A DNA stretch of 64,000 bases, from assembly GCF_018882365.1 (NCBI RefSeq), contig NZ_JACVOP010000002.1, positions 1-64,000 on the forward strand. The letters run 5' to 3'. The position numbers were made by a program, and so were the translations under genes. Under the pieces are notes generated by a model that was given only the letters and a program-made list of their open reading frames with translations, had not been told where the DNA came from and did no database searches. This stretch comes from Polynucleobacter sp. 71A-WALBACH (GTDB lineage Bacteria; Pseudomonadota; Gammaproteobacteria; Burkholderiales; Burkholderiaceae). This document shows positions 25,200 through 33,492 of this stretch, one piece after another; positions within the stretch are counted from its first letter, which is position 1; each line of letters begins with the position of its first letter.

Positions 25200-26357
25200 A
25201 TGAATACCACCATTAAATTAAAAGAACTCTTAAGTTCGCTTCTGCTCCGAATTCGTGAATTGGACATTACCCGTCGTCAATTACTGATGGGTCTCATGCT
25301 TACATTTTTATTAGTCGTATTTGGATTTGTTGTTTTAAATTCTGGGCCTTTAGCATCCACTAAAGTGACGACCATTAAAGTCAGCGACCAATCGCTTGCA
25401 CCTACACTATTTGGAGTAGGAACAATTGAAGCGAGGCGGTCTTATTTGATGGGACCAGTAGTTGCTGGACGCGTTTCAAACGTATATGTAGATGTAGGCA
25501 ATTTGGTTAAAGAGGGGCAACTACTGGCCGAGATGGATTCTATTGATCTGAATCAGAGAATGATTGCTGCTGAGGCACAAGTGACTGATGCAAAAGCACG
25601 TTTACTACTAGCTTCAGAAACGCATAAGCGTTATGTTGAATTGGGTAACAAGAATTTTATTAGTCCAATTGTTGTTGAGGGAAAGTCACAAGAGCTCAAT
25701 TCAGCAAAAGCGATTGTTCAAAAAACGACCGCTGATTTGGCTGGGCTTAAACAACAAGAGCTTAATATTAAATTAAGGGCTCCAGTAGATGGGATCATTA
25801 CATCTAGGGATGCCGAGCCAGGCTCAACCGTTATTGCTGGTCAGGCAGTTTTAAAGTTAATCGACCCAACGAGCCTATGGATTAAGACGCGTTTTGACCA
25901 AGGCAAGTCAATGGGATTAGCCGTTGGCTTAGATGCAAATGTGATATTGCGCTCTAATCCACATCACCCAATCTCGGGCAAGGTAGTGCGCGTTGAGATG
26001 CTCAGTGATAGTGTTGCAGAAGAACGCATCGCCCAAATTGAAATGATAGATATGCCTAAGACTGTTTCAATTGGAGAGATGGCAGAAGTGACATTGCAAT
26101 TAGCCCCCAGTGAATATGGCCTTAGCTTGCCCAACGCAAGCATTAAAAAGAGGGGTGATGAAACTGGGGTATGGGTGCTCAAGGATGGCAAGCCCCATTT
26201 TGCTCGGGTACAAATTGGACAAAACGGCTTAAATGGTCAAGTGGTTATTCTGGGCGGACTTAAGAGTGGTGATGAAGTTGTTCTCTATAGCGATGCTGAA
26301 ATTAAAGAAGGTCAGCGCATTAAGGTGGTAGATGCTTTGTTAAAGAAATCGCCGTGA
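25200..26357 (+). CDS. HlyD-family periplasmic adaptor of an ABC exporter
   Basis: This 385-residue protein has one N-terminal membrane anchor (about residues 26-46). A lipoyl/barrel-hybrid half follows (RVSNVYVDVGNLVKEGQLLA), then a helical hairpin, the matching half (LRAPVDGIITSRDAEPGSTV) and a beta-barrel with TSLWIKTRFDQGKSMG. This is a membrane-fusion protein that bridges an inner-membrane pump toward the outer membrane. It starts a three-gene operon: its TGA overlaps the GTG start of the permease. The arrangement resembles DevB-DevC-DevA exporters. The exported substrate is unknown, and no outer-membrane factor is adjacent. Confidence 0.87.
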   Translation: MNTTIKLKELLSSLLLRIRELDITRRQLLMGLMLTFLLVVFGFVVLNSGPLASTKVTTIKVSDQSLAPTLFGVGTIEARRSYLMGPVVAGRVSNVYVDVGNLVKEGQLLAEMDSIDLNQRMIAAEAQVTDAKARLLLASETHKRYVELGNKNFISPIVVEGKSQELNSAKAIVQKTTADLAGLKQQELNIKLRAPVDGIITSRDAEPGSTVIAGQAVLKLIDPTSLWIKTRFDQGKSMGLAVGLDANVILRSNPHHPISGKVVRVEMLSDSVAEERIAQIEMIDMPKTVSIGEMAEVTLQLAPSEYGLSLPNASIKKRGDETGVWVLKDGKPHFARVQIGQNGLNGQVVILGGLKSGDEVVLYSDAEIKEGQRIKVVDALLKKSP

Positions 26358-27544
26358 TTAGTCTAGCGGGTCGTGACATTGCTCATTCTTGGGGTAAGTT
26401 TGCTCTAACGGGATTGGGTCTCGGACTGCTAATCGGTGTCACTCTAACAATGGCGGGGGTATATCGAGGTATGGTGGATGATGCCATGGCCCTACTAAAC
26501 AATAGTGGTGCAGATCTTTGGGTGGTACAAAAAGATACTCAAGGCCCTTACGCTGAAGCATCCAGTATTCGAGATGATTATGTAAGAGGTGTACTAGGGA
26601 TGCCAGGCGTTGCACGCGCAGCTAACATCACCTATCTCACAATGCAGGTTCGTAAAGGGCAGAGTGATACTAGAGTCATGGTGGTTGGGGTAGAAAGTGG
26701 GCAGCTTGGTGAGCCGGCTTATTTGATTTCCGGTCGACATATTGTTCAGTCACACTATGAAGCATTGGCGGATGTTAAAACGGGGTTTGAGCTAAACGAC
26801 CGCATTCAAATTAAGCGCCATCAGTATCGGGTAGTGGGTTTAACTCGCCGTATGGTCTCATCGGGTGGCGATCCAATGGTATTCATTCCAATTAAAGACG
26901 CACAAGAGGCGCAATTTCTAAAGGACAACGATGCGATTCTGAATGATCGCGCCAGAAATATAGCTAATCCGAGTTTGAATCGCCCCATTCCTGGCTTATT
27001 GGATGCCATTACAGCATCGCAATCTACCAATCACAGCGTGAATGCCATCCTTGTTCAAATCCAAGCCGGCAGTAGTCCAGAGGAAGTAGCCAAACCAATC
27101 CGTCGCTGGAAACATCTTGAGGTGTATACAAGGGCGCAGATGGAAGAAATCCTTGTTGCCAAGTTGATCGCAAATTCCGCAAAACAAATTGGTATGTTTC
27201 TAGTGATCTTGGCGGTAGTAAGCGCTGCCATTGTGGCTTTCATTATCTACACCATGACCCTAGGAAAGATTAGGGAGATTGCCGTGTTGAAATTGATTGG
27301 CACTCAAAATAGTACTATTGGCAGCATGATTCTGCAGCAAGCCCTTGGCTTGGGGTTAATTGGTTTTGTTGTGGGAAAAACTTCTGCTACTTTTTGGGCG
27401 CCGCTGTTTCCAAAGTATGTTTTATTAGAGCCTGTAGACGCAATCATCGGATTCATTTTAGTGATGGTCATATGCGCTTTAGCTAGTACCTTGGCGATTA
27501 GAGCTGCTTTGCTGGTAGATCCCGCCCAAGCAATTGGAGGCTGA
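26354..27544 (+). CDS. FtsX-like ABC permease
   Basis: This 396-residue permease has an N-terminal membrane helix (about 18-36) and a large periplasmic MacB-type domain (GADLWVVQKDTQGPYAEASS). A cluster of three helices ends it (QIGMFLVILAVVSAAIVAFI, ALGLGLIGFVVGKTSATFWA, AIIGFILVMVICALASTLAI). The GTG start overlaps the adaptor stop codon. This topology belongs to DevC/MacB-type exporters that work by mechanotransmission rather than by a classical channel. Confidence 0.87.
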   Translation: MISLAGRDIAHSWGKFALTGLGLGLLIGVTLTMAGVYRGMVDDAMALLNNSGADLWVVQKDTQGPYAEASSIRDDYVRGVLGMPGVARAANITYLTMQVRKGQSDTRVMVVGVESGQLGEPAYLISGRHIVQSHYEALADVKTGFELNDRIQIKRHQYRVVGLTRRMVSSGGDPMVFIPIKDAQEAQFLKDNDAILNDRARNIANPSLNRPIPGLLDAITASQSTNHSVNAILVQIQAGSSPEEVAKPIRRWKHLEVYTRAQMEEILVAKLIANSAKQIGMFLVILAVVSAAIVAFIIYTMTLGKIREIAVLKLIGTQNSTIGSMILQQALGLGLIGFVVGKTSATFWAPLFPKYVLLEPVDAIIGFILVMVICALASTLAIRAALLVDPAQAIGG

Positions 27545-27545
27545 T

Positions 27546-28238
27546 ATGAGTACTTACAGCATTCAATTAGAAGGGCTTAGAAAAACTTACGGACATGGTG
27601 ACGCTGCTGTAGATGCCCTCAAAAATGTCAATATGCAAATTGCTCCAGGTGAAGTGGTGGGGCTTATTGGCCCATCTGGATCCGGAAAAAGTACGCTACT
27701 GAAATGTCTAGGGGCAGTCATTGAGCCCACAGCAGGTCGCATGACTTTGGGTGGTGAAGTGATCTACGAGAATGGTTGGAAGATTAAGGACTTAAGGGCT
27801 CTGAGAAGAGACAAAATTGGCTTTATTTTTCAAGCGCCTTACTTAATTCCCTTTCTGAACGTGACGGATAACGTGGCGCTTTTACCTATGCTTGCGGGGG
27901 TGCCAAACAATATTGCTAGAGCGCGCGCTAGAGAGTTGCTAGAGGCTTTAGATGTTGCACATCGGGCTAATGCTAACCCATCAGAATTATCCGGTGGAGA
28001 GCAGCAACGCGTCTCTATTGCAAGAGCATTAGCCAATAGACCACCCGTAATTTTAGCCGACGAACCGACAGCTCCTTTAGATAGCGAAAGAGCCTTAGGA
28101 GTGATGGGGATCTTAAATCAAATGGCCAGCCAATATCAGACTGCAATTATTGTGGTTACCCATGATGAAAAAATTATCCCTCTATTTAAGCGAATTTACG
28201 CTATTAGAGATGGGCAAACTATTGAGGAATCTAGATAG
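27546..28238 (+). CDS. ABC exporter ATP-binding protein
   Basis: This 230-residue ATPase has Walker A GPSGSGKSTLLKC, Q-loop IFQAPYLIPFLNVTDNV, signature LSGGEQQRVSIARAL and Walker B VILADEPTAPLDSE. It is closest to the LolD/MacB/DevA type that pairs with FtsX-like permeases. The ATG at 27546 begins one base after the permease stop, with GGAGG inside the end of the permease gene as its ribosome site. Confidence 0.9.
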   Translation: MSTYSIQLEGLRKTYGHGDAAVDALKNVNMQIAPGEVVGLIGPSGSGKSTLLKCLGAVIEPTAGRMTLGGEVIYENGWKIKDLRALRRDKIGFIFQAPYLIPFLNVTDNVALLPMLAGVPNNIARARARELLEALDVAHRANANPSELSGGEQQRVSIARALANRPPVILADEPTAPLDSERALGVMGILNQMASQYQTAIIVVTHDEKIIPLFKRIYAIRDGQTIEESR

Positions 28239-28302
28239 GAATTCATGATTAATTTCCGAGGCAAGAAAATTCACCTTAGGTCGTTATCCCCAGTTTTCCA
28301 AA

Positions 28303-28526
28303 CGAGCGTTACTTAAAGTAACGCTCGTAATGCTAATAAAAGAACCCTTTTGAGCAACGAAGTGTTAGATGGTTGCTCCAAAATCCTTTGGTTTTGAAAA
28401 CCAAAGAGTGAACCAGCGTTTCTTGCGATCTCGTTAAATTAGTCACACAAACGCTTACACACCGATAATCATGCGACGTAAGCTCTTGAAATCCTAGTGG
28501 TTTTCTTTGGATATCTGCTCTCATAA
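28303..28526 (+). repeat. Long dispersed repeat, copy B
   Basis: This copy is the fullest. It starts with a 25 bp perfect palindrome (28303-28327) built around GTTACTTAAAGTAAC. It continues with TTTTGAGCAAC...GTTGCTCCAAAA (one mismatch relative to copy A), the palindrome at 28386-28406 around GGTTTTGAAAACC, a block with CTTACACACCGAT, and GCGACGTAAGCTCTTGAAAT. It then runs directly into a tRNA-Met 3' end. Its homologue is 153-374. The sequence AATCCTTTGGT occurs twice, in the second hairpin and in the tRNA part. Confidence 0.82.
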
Positions 28527-28564
28527 TCCTTTGGTCCCAGGTTCAAGTCCTGGTGGGCCCACCA
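28518..28564 (+). pseudogene. Elongator tRNA-Met 3' half, best preserved copy
   Basis: CTCTCATAATCCTTTGG continues into a complete T-arm (CCAGGTTCAAGTCCTGG) and a TGGGCCCACCA acceptor end with encoded CCA. The anticodon loop carries CAT at 28522-28524, so the source is elongator tRNA-Met. The 5' side of the anticodon stem does not pair (CTGCT against TCCTT), and there is no D-arm or 5' acceptor strand, so this is not a working tRNA. It is the kind of segment left when integration occurs into a tRNA gene. Confidence 0.8.
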
Positions 28565-28572
28565 ATGAAATT

Positions 28573-28607
28573 AACGACTTAGGGAGAAATTCCTAAGTCG
28601 TTTTTCT
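28573..28607 (+). terminator. Intrinsic terminator after the tRNA-Met fragment
   Basis: AACGACTTAGG pairs perfectly with CCTAAGTCGTT around an 8-base loop, followed by a T-rich run. It sits 9 bases after the CCA end, where a tRNA terminator would be. From here to 28817 I see no gene. Confidence 0.85.
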
Positions 28608-28817
28608 TTCTGAGGCACAAAATATGTAAGTAATCGCTATACATATTCCACTGCAACCCCAACAAAAAATATGTCTGCCAGTCGAGGCATGAGCTACTGA
28701 TTGATTGTGGTGTGTAGATGTTGATGGACTGCTTGCCGGTAAATGCAGGCCTTAGGCTGGTAAATTGTTGGTTTTTAAGGGGCCGCAAAGGATTCGTATG
28801 AGACTTTTAGTTAAGCA

Positions 28818-28846
28818 TTGATCCGGCAATGCCTCAATAATATAAA
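28818..28846 (+). promoter_or_regulatory. Sigma-70-type promoter for the carotenoid gene
   Basis: TTGATC (28818-28823) and TATAAA (28841-28846) are separated by 17 bases, so transcription would start near 28853, about 58 bases before the GTG start of the next gene. Confidence 0.55.
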
Positions 28847-28910
28847 ATCTTTATAAGCAAATTATGGCTCGGCTAATACCCGCCTTATCTAATTTTTCTG
28901 TGGAGTCACT

Positions 28911-29774
28911 GTGCCCAATAAAACTAATGAATTTATTCTCTGGCTGCTGGTAGCTCTTTCTGTCGCCCTTTCCGTAATTGGTGCAATGCCATCTGCAGCT
29001 AGTATTGCAGGTAGCCTAAGTATTGTTGGTACGCTTGCTCGACTCCTGTTTGCGTTAATACATGGATCCCAGAGATTGGGTTGGCGCAAGCTTAGTATGT
29101 TGTTTGCTATCACCTGCGTTGTCAGTTGGTGCTACGAATCAATGAGTATCGCAACGGGATTCCCTTTTGGGCACTATGTATATACGGCAGAATTAGGCCC
29201 AAAATTGGGAGCAGTTCCCGTGATGATCATGCCAGCCTATTTCGGCGTGTGTTACCTCGCCTGGGTTTTAGCCCATGTGCTTTTAGATAAGCTGGATCGA
29301 CAAATTGATTCATCTTCGCTGTTTGCCATTCCTGTTATTTCTGCTTTTATTATGGTGATGTGGGATATGAGCATTGATCCAGCATCATCGACAGTCAAGC
29401 ATGAGTGGATTTGGCAAGATGGGGGCAGCTACTTTGGGGTTCCCTTTTCTAATTTCCTTGGCTGGTTTCTCTGCGTCTATACCGTCTTTCAATTCTGGGC
29501 CATCTATTTAATCCGCGCAAAACAGGTAGAGCATTGCCCCTTGGATAGCCATAAGTCGAGCTGGTATCTTCCTATTGTCCTATATGGGTCTATTTTTCTT
29601 CAGCCCATTATGGCCGCGGCTTTGACAGCAAATGGCACCGTTACGGATGCGAGCTCTCAAGTTTGGTCTTTAAAAGCGCTATATGAATCTTTGGGGCTCG
29701 TATCCATGTTTACGATGCTTTTTGTGGTCTGCTTAGCTTTTTTCAAGGTGCACAGTAATTCAAAGTTACGCTAA
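28911..29774 (+). CDS. Carotenoid biosynthesis protein (CruF/DUF422 family)
   Basis: This 287-residue membrane protein has about seven helices and the DUF422 signatures SWCYESMSIATGFPFGHYVY (about 64-83), LGPKLGAVPVMIMPAYF, VMWDMSIDPASS (about 147-158) and FGVPFSNFLGWF. Acidic and histidine residues in these blocks are the likely active site. The family includes CruF, a hydratase acting on carotenoid 1,2-ends. The GTG start with GGAG six bases upstream is the only good start. No other carotenoid gene is adjacent; the module is bounded on both sides by tRNA-Met relics. Confidence 0.82.
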   Translation: MPNKTNEFILWLLVALSVALSVIGAMPSAASIAGSLSIVGTLARLLFALIHGSQRLGWRKLSMLFAITCVVSWCYESMSIATGFPFGHYVYTAELGPKLGAVPVMIMPAYFGVCYLAWVLAHVLLDKLDRQIDSSSLFAIPVISAFIMVMWDMSIDPASSTVKHEWIWQDGGSYFGVPFSNFLGWFLCVYTVFQFWAIYLIRAKQVEHCPLDSHKSSWYLPIVLYGSIFLQPIMAAALTANGTVTDASSQVWSLKALYESLGLVSMFTMLFVVCLAFFKVHSNSKLR

Positions 29775-29845
29775 GAAAATGGCCACCTTGTTTTATCTAT
29801 TTCGATTGCCTCAATGGACTCTTATTCAAAATAAAACTCACTGCA

Positions 29846-29911
29846 CATTTACTTCATACTGATACGGACCGCACCTACCCTCATAATCTCTTGGCGTTAC
29901 TTTAAATAGCT
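29846..29911 (+). repeat. Decayed tRNA-Met relic and palindrome, copy C
   Basis: GCACATTTACTTCATACTGA and GGACCG resemble the leader of copy D (GCACATTTACTTAAACACCG then CTGACCG). CCTCATAATCTCTTGG (29879-29894) matches the anticodon-side start of the tRNA-Met fragment and is followed at once by GGCGTTACTTTAAATAGC (29893-29910). The T-arm and acceptor are missing. Confidence 0.5.
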
Positions 29912-29962
29912 GCTAGGCAACTTTTTTATTACCTCTTTAAGGTACGGCTATTGCACGCGATA

Positions 29963-30841
29963 TTATTTTTTGATGCCAGTAATTTCTGTCGCATATTTAA
30001 GTATTGTTTCGCTTAAAGATGCTCGAGGCCCTTGGTTTGACCAAATCAGCCCTATTGTTCTTGCTGGGACTGGAGGAGGTAGCACCATTTTTATAATTTT
30101 CAGACCCTCTTGCCAGGGGCCTGACCAGTTTGGTACTAATGCAACCCCTAAGCCTTGATTCACAAATGCAGCAATTGCATTAAGGGAATCAATTTCAATT
30201 CTCTCATTAGGTTTAATTTTGCGACTTCTTAGGTAATTATCAGCGAGCTGGCCACCCCACATTCCTCTGTCATAACGTATAAAAGGTTCAGTCCTCAGTA
30301 ATTCGATTGGGTCTTGTCCGATAAATCCCTCGGGAGCAAGTACCAATAACTCTTCATCAATAATCGGACTCCATGTACATGACTTTGGTAATTCAAATTG
30401 TGGCTCAACAATAAACGCAGCATCCAATACTCTTGTGGAAACCTTGTGATAGAGGTGGCTAGATGTCCCTGGTTCAATATGTATTGCTAATTTAGGAAAT
30501 TGAGAAAACAGTTTTTTAAGCAAGGGCGGCAGAATGCTGGTGAGGGCTGTCACACTAACTCCTAGTTGAAGCTCGCCAATGGGCTCATCATTGCTAGCAT
30601 TTGCTTGCAGATCTCTTACGCCTCTTAGAAGCTCACGTGCTTGGGTAAGGATTTTCAGGCCAGATTCAGTGGGAACTACGGTTCTGCCCGATCGTCTAAA
30701 TATCTCAGTGCCTAAAAATTCCTCTAATGCCTTTACCTGGGCTGCTATGGCGGCGGGGGTTAAATCTAGGCGCCTCGCAGCCTCAGCCATTGACCCACAG
30801 TCTGCAATAGTGACGAATGTATGTAGATATTTGGTGTCCAT
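29963..30841 (-). CDS. LysR-family transcriptional regulator
   Basis: This 292-residue protein has the LysR helix-turn-helix at the N-terminus (TFVTIADCGSMAEAARRLDL, then TPAAIAAQVKALEEFLG) and a periplasmic-binding-type effector domain from about residue 90. It is divergent from the sugar-acid module at 30941-35632, with a 99-base shared control region that contains a 15 bp palindrome. By the usual LysR arrangement it should control that module, responding to a sugar acid or its breakdown product. Confidence 0.88.
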   Translation of the reverse strand: MDTKYLHTFVTIADCGSMAEAARRLDLTPAAIAAQVKALEEFLGTEIFRRSGRTVVPTESGLKILTQARELLRGVRDLQANASNDEPIGELQLGVSVTALTSILPPLLKKLFSQFPKLAIHIEPGTSSHLYHKVSTRVLDAAFIVEPQFELPKSCTWSPIIDEELLVLAPEGFIGQDPIELLRTEPFIRYDRGMWGGQLADNYLRSRKIKPNERIEIDSLNAIAAFVNQGLGVALVPNWSGPWQEGLKIIKMVLPPPVPARTIGLIWSNQGPRASLSETILKYATEITGIKK

Positions 30842-30903
30842 CAGAAGATAATTTTATTACCTTTTAAAGATACATTTATATAGTTTTTCTTTTTTATTTT
30901 CAA

Positions 30904-30918
30904 TCTTAGACTCTAAGA
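30904..30918. promoter_or_regulatory. 15 bp palindrome, candidate LysR operator
   Basis: TCTTAGACTCTAAGA is a perfect dyad of seven-base arms around one base, in the intergenic region of the divergent LysR and tctC genes, 22 bases before the tctC start. Position suits a LysR or repressor operator; identity of the bound protein is inferred. Confidence 0.45.
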
Positions 30919-30940
30919 ACCATTAAAAAAGAGGTTGCTT

Positions 30941-31924
30941 ATGAGAAATGTTGGATTTTGGTTTATTAGGTTAATAGGCATCTTTATTTTGGGATTTTCA
31001 GTGGCGCAGGTCGGCGCCCAAACTTATCCAGATAAACCAGTTCGATTGCTTGTTGGATTTGCCCCTGGTGGCGCAGCGGATATCGTAGCCCGACAAATTG
31101 GCGCAAAAATGAGTCAGCAAACGGGTCAGCAGTTTGTGGTGGATAACAAACCTGGCGCTACAGGAACCGTAGCTGCTGCAAATTTAGCGTCTTCACCTCC
31201 TGATGGATACGCCTTAATGTTGGCTTCTCAATCAACAATGGTGATTGCGCCAAGCATGTACAAAATGCTACCTTTTGATCCGCTTGTAGATTTCAAGCCA
31301 ATTAGCATGTTGGTTTCATTGCCAATGGTTGTAGTGGTCAATTCCGATATGCCGGTTAAGTCTTTAAAAGATTTAATTGCTTTGGCTAAGAAAGACAAGG
31401 GGAATTTTGCTTATGCCTCAAGTGGAGTCGGTGGCCCACAGCATATAGCGACTGAATTGCTATTAAGCATGACGGGGGTGGATATGAATCACGTACCCTA
31501 CAAGGGCGAATCAAGCGCTTTAACTGATGTGATGGGGGGTCAAGTTCCATTCATGTTTTCAAATGTTGCAGCCGCTATGCCAATGGTTGCCACGGGGAAA
31601 TTAAGGGTTCTTGCCATTAGTAGCGCAAAGCGTAGCCCAAATTACCCAGATATCCCAACTGTGAACGAGGCTCTGGGGTTAACAGGATTCGAGGTATTAA
31701 CCTGGTACGGATTATTCGCTCCAGCAAAAACATCCAATCAGATTATTAATAAGATTTATATCGAGGCAGCAAACGCCCTAAAGAATCCAGCAATGAAATC
31801 GAAGCTAAATGAAGAGGGTTATACAGTTGTGGGTAGCAATCCAGAGCAATTTTCTGGGTTCATTAAATCTGAATCCGCCCGTTGGGTAAAAGTTATTAAA
31901 TCAGCCAACATTACTGCAGACTAA
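30941..31924 (+). CDS. Bug/TctC-family solute-binding receptor
   Basis: This 327-residue protein has a signal peptide (MRNVGFWFIRLIGIFILGFS onward, cleaved near VGAQTYPDKPVR). The Bug family blocks are RLLVGFAPGGAADIVARQIG, VVDNKPGATGTVAAANLASS, GGPQHIATELL and MNHVPYKGESSAL. These periplasmic proteins bind carboxylates such as sugar acids or dicarboxylates for tripartite tricarboxylate transporters, or act as sensors. No TctA or TctB membrane partner is in the window. The ATG at 30941 follows GAGG with proper spacing. The next gene starts 3 bases after its stop, so it is the first gene of the operon. Confidence 0.88.
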   Translation: MRNVGFWFIRLIGIFILGFSVAQVGAQTYPDKPVRLLVGFAPGGAADIVARQIGAKMSQQTGQQFVVDNKPGATGTVAAANLASSPPDGYALMLASQSTMVIAPSMYKMLPFDPLVDFKPISMLVSLPMVVVVNSDMPVKSLKDLIALAKKDKGNFAYASSGVGGPQHIATELLLSMTGVDMNHVPYKGESSALTDVMGGQVPFMFSNVAAAMPMVATGKLRVLAISSAKRSPNYPDIPTVNEALGLTGFEVLTWYGLFAPAKTSNQIINKIYIEAANALKNPAMKSKLNEEGYTVVGSNPEQFSGFIKSESARWVKVIKSANITAD

Positions 31925-31927
31925 AAT

Positions 31928-33475
31928 ATGCTCGAGCTAAACGAAAAGAAAATTATTGGAACAGTGATTCGTCTTCATTCGGCGGATAACATAGTTATTG
32001 CTAGAACCGATGTTTCAATTGGTCAAAAAGTAGACTCAGAAAATTTCATATCAAAGAGTCAGGTGCCAGCAGGGCACAAAATTGCCGCTAGAGATATTAA
32101 GGCTGGTGAACCCATAATGAAATACAGCGTATGTATAGGATTTGCGGCCGTTGACATTGCGGCGGGTAGCTATGTTCATTCGCATAATGTGCTGTTTCAA
32201 GAGTTTGATCGTGATTACGCTTATGGGAAGGACTATATAAAGACAAGCTATGTAGATAACGAAGCGCAAGCTCGTTTCATGGGATATTTACGCGATGATG
32301 GCAAAGTGGGGACTCGTAACTTTATTGGGATTCTTTCTACAGTAAATTGCTCGGCAACTGTAGTTCATAAAGTTGCTGAATATTTCACTAAAGAGCGACT
32401 TAAAGACTTTCCGAATATTGATGGAGTGGTTGGATTAACTCACGGGCTAGGCTGTGGCATGGAGATGAGCGGCGAGCCAATGGATCTCCTGCGAAGAACT
32501 ATTGGTGGGTATGCTCGTCATCCCAATTTTGCAGGAACCTTGCTAATTGGTTTAGGGTGCGAGAGAAATCAACTTTCAGGGTTGGTAGCACAAGAAGGTC
32601 TTTCTGTAAGTAATCGCTTTAAAACATTCATCATGCAAGAGTCCGGTGGCACGAGAGTCACAATTGAGGCGGCAATCAAAGAAGTTGAGAAGATGCTGCC
32701 AGAAGCAAATCTTGCAGCACGACAATCATTACCCGTGAGTGAATTAAAGATTGGCTTGCAATGCGGGGGTTCTGATGGATTCTCATCCATTACCGCTAAT
32801 CCCGCCCTTGGCGCTGCAATGGATATTTTGGTGCGTCACGGTGGGACGGCAATTCTTTCTGAAACTCCAGAGATCTATGGGGTAGAACATACCTTAACTC
32901 GAAGAGCGCAAAGCAGGGTAGTTGGCGAGAAATTGATTGAGAGAATTAAATGGTGGAAAGAGGACTACTCCACTGGTAGAGATGTGCAAATTAATGGCGC
33001 GGTTAGCCCCGGAAATCAAGTTGGTGGCCTTGCTAATATCTTTGAAAAATCACTAGGTTCCTCCATGAAGGGTGGAACTTCTGGCCTTATGGAGGTATAC
33101 AAATATGCTGAGTCAGTTAGTCAGCATGGTTTGGTATTTATGGATACACCAGGTTTTGATCCAGTTTCCGCTACCGGTCAGATAGCTGGTGGAGCAAACT
33201 TAATTATGTTTACCACTGGGAGGGGTTCTATGTTTGGTGCAAAACCCGTGCCATCTATTAAGTTAGCTACAAACACGCCAATGTATAACAGACTTACTGA
33301 AGATATGGACTTAAATTGCGGTGTAATTCTAGATGGCATCGAAACACTTGAAGAGACTGCAGGGAAAATATTTGATTTGATGATTCAAGTAGCGTCAGGA
33401 GAGAAAACCAAAAGCGAGCTGCTTGGGCTTGGTGATCATGAGTTTGTGCCCTGGAATATTGGCATCATGAGCTAA
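31928..33475 (+). CDS. UxaA/GarD-family sugar-acid dehydratase
   Basis: This 515-residue protein joins a short SAF-type N-terminal domain (about 8-85, with ARDIKAGEPIMKYSVCIGFA) to the large altronate/galactarate dehydratase domain. The large domain contains YLRDDGKVGTRNFIGILSTV (about 119-138), VVGLTHGLGCGM, LIGLGCERNQL, LQCGGSDGFSSITANPALGA and TTGRGSMFGAKPVPSIKLAT. Such enzymes dehydrate aldonic or aldaric acids to 2-keto-3-deoxy acids, using iron. The gene lies between a carboxylate receptor and a DapA-like aldolase, which supports a sugar-acid route; which acid is unknown. Confidence 0.85.
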   Translation: MLELNEKKIIGTVIRLHSADNIVIARTDVSIGQKVDSENFISKSQVPAGHKIAARDIKAGEPIMKYSVCIGFAAVDIAAGSYVHSHNVLFQEFDRDYAYGKDYIKTSYVDNEAQARFMGYLRDDGKVGTRNFIGILSTVNCSATVVHKVAEYFTKERLKDFPNIDGVVGLTHGLGCGMEMSGEPMDLLRRTIGGYARHPNFAGTLLIGLGCERNQLSGLVAQEGLSVSNRFKTFIMQESGGTRVTIEAAIKEVEKMLPEANLAARQSLPVSELKIGLQCGGSDGFSSITANPALGAAMDILVRHGGTAILSETPEIYGVEHTLTRRAQSRVVGEKLIERIKWWKEDYSTGRDVQINGAVSPGNQVGGLANIFEKSLGSSMKGGTSGLMEVYKYAESVSQHGLVFMDTPGFDPVSATGQIAGGANLIMFTTGRGSMFGAKPVPSIKLATNTPMYNRLTEDMDLNCGVILDGIETLEETAGKIFDLMIQVASGEKTKSELLGLGDHEFVPWNIGIMS

Positions 33476-33492
33476 CTACTAGAAAACATAAA

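Noticed and set aside
28430..28564. A complete tRNA-Met gene
   Set aside because: There is no D-arm, no 5' acceptor strand and the anticodon stem does not pair; only the 3' half is present. The same holds for the other copies.
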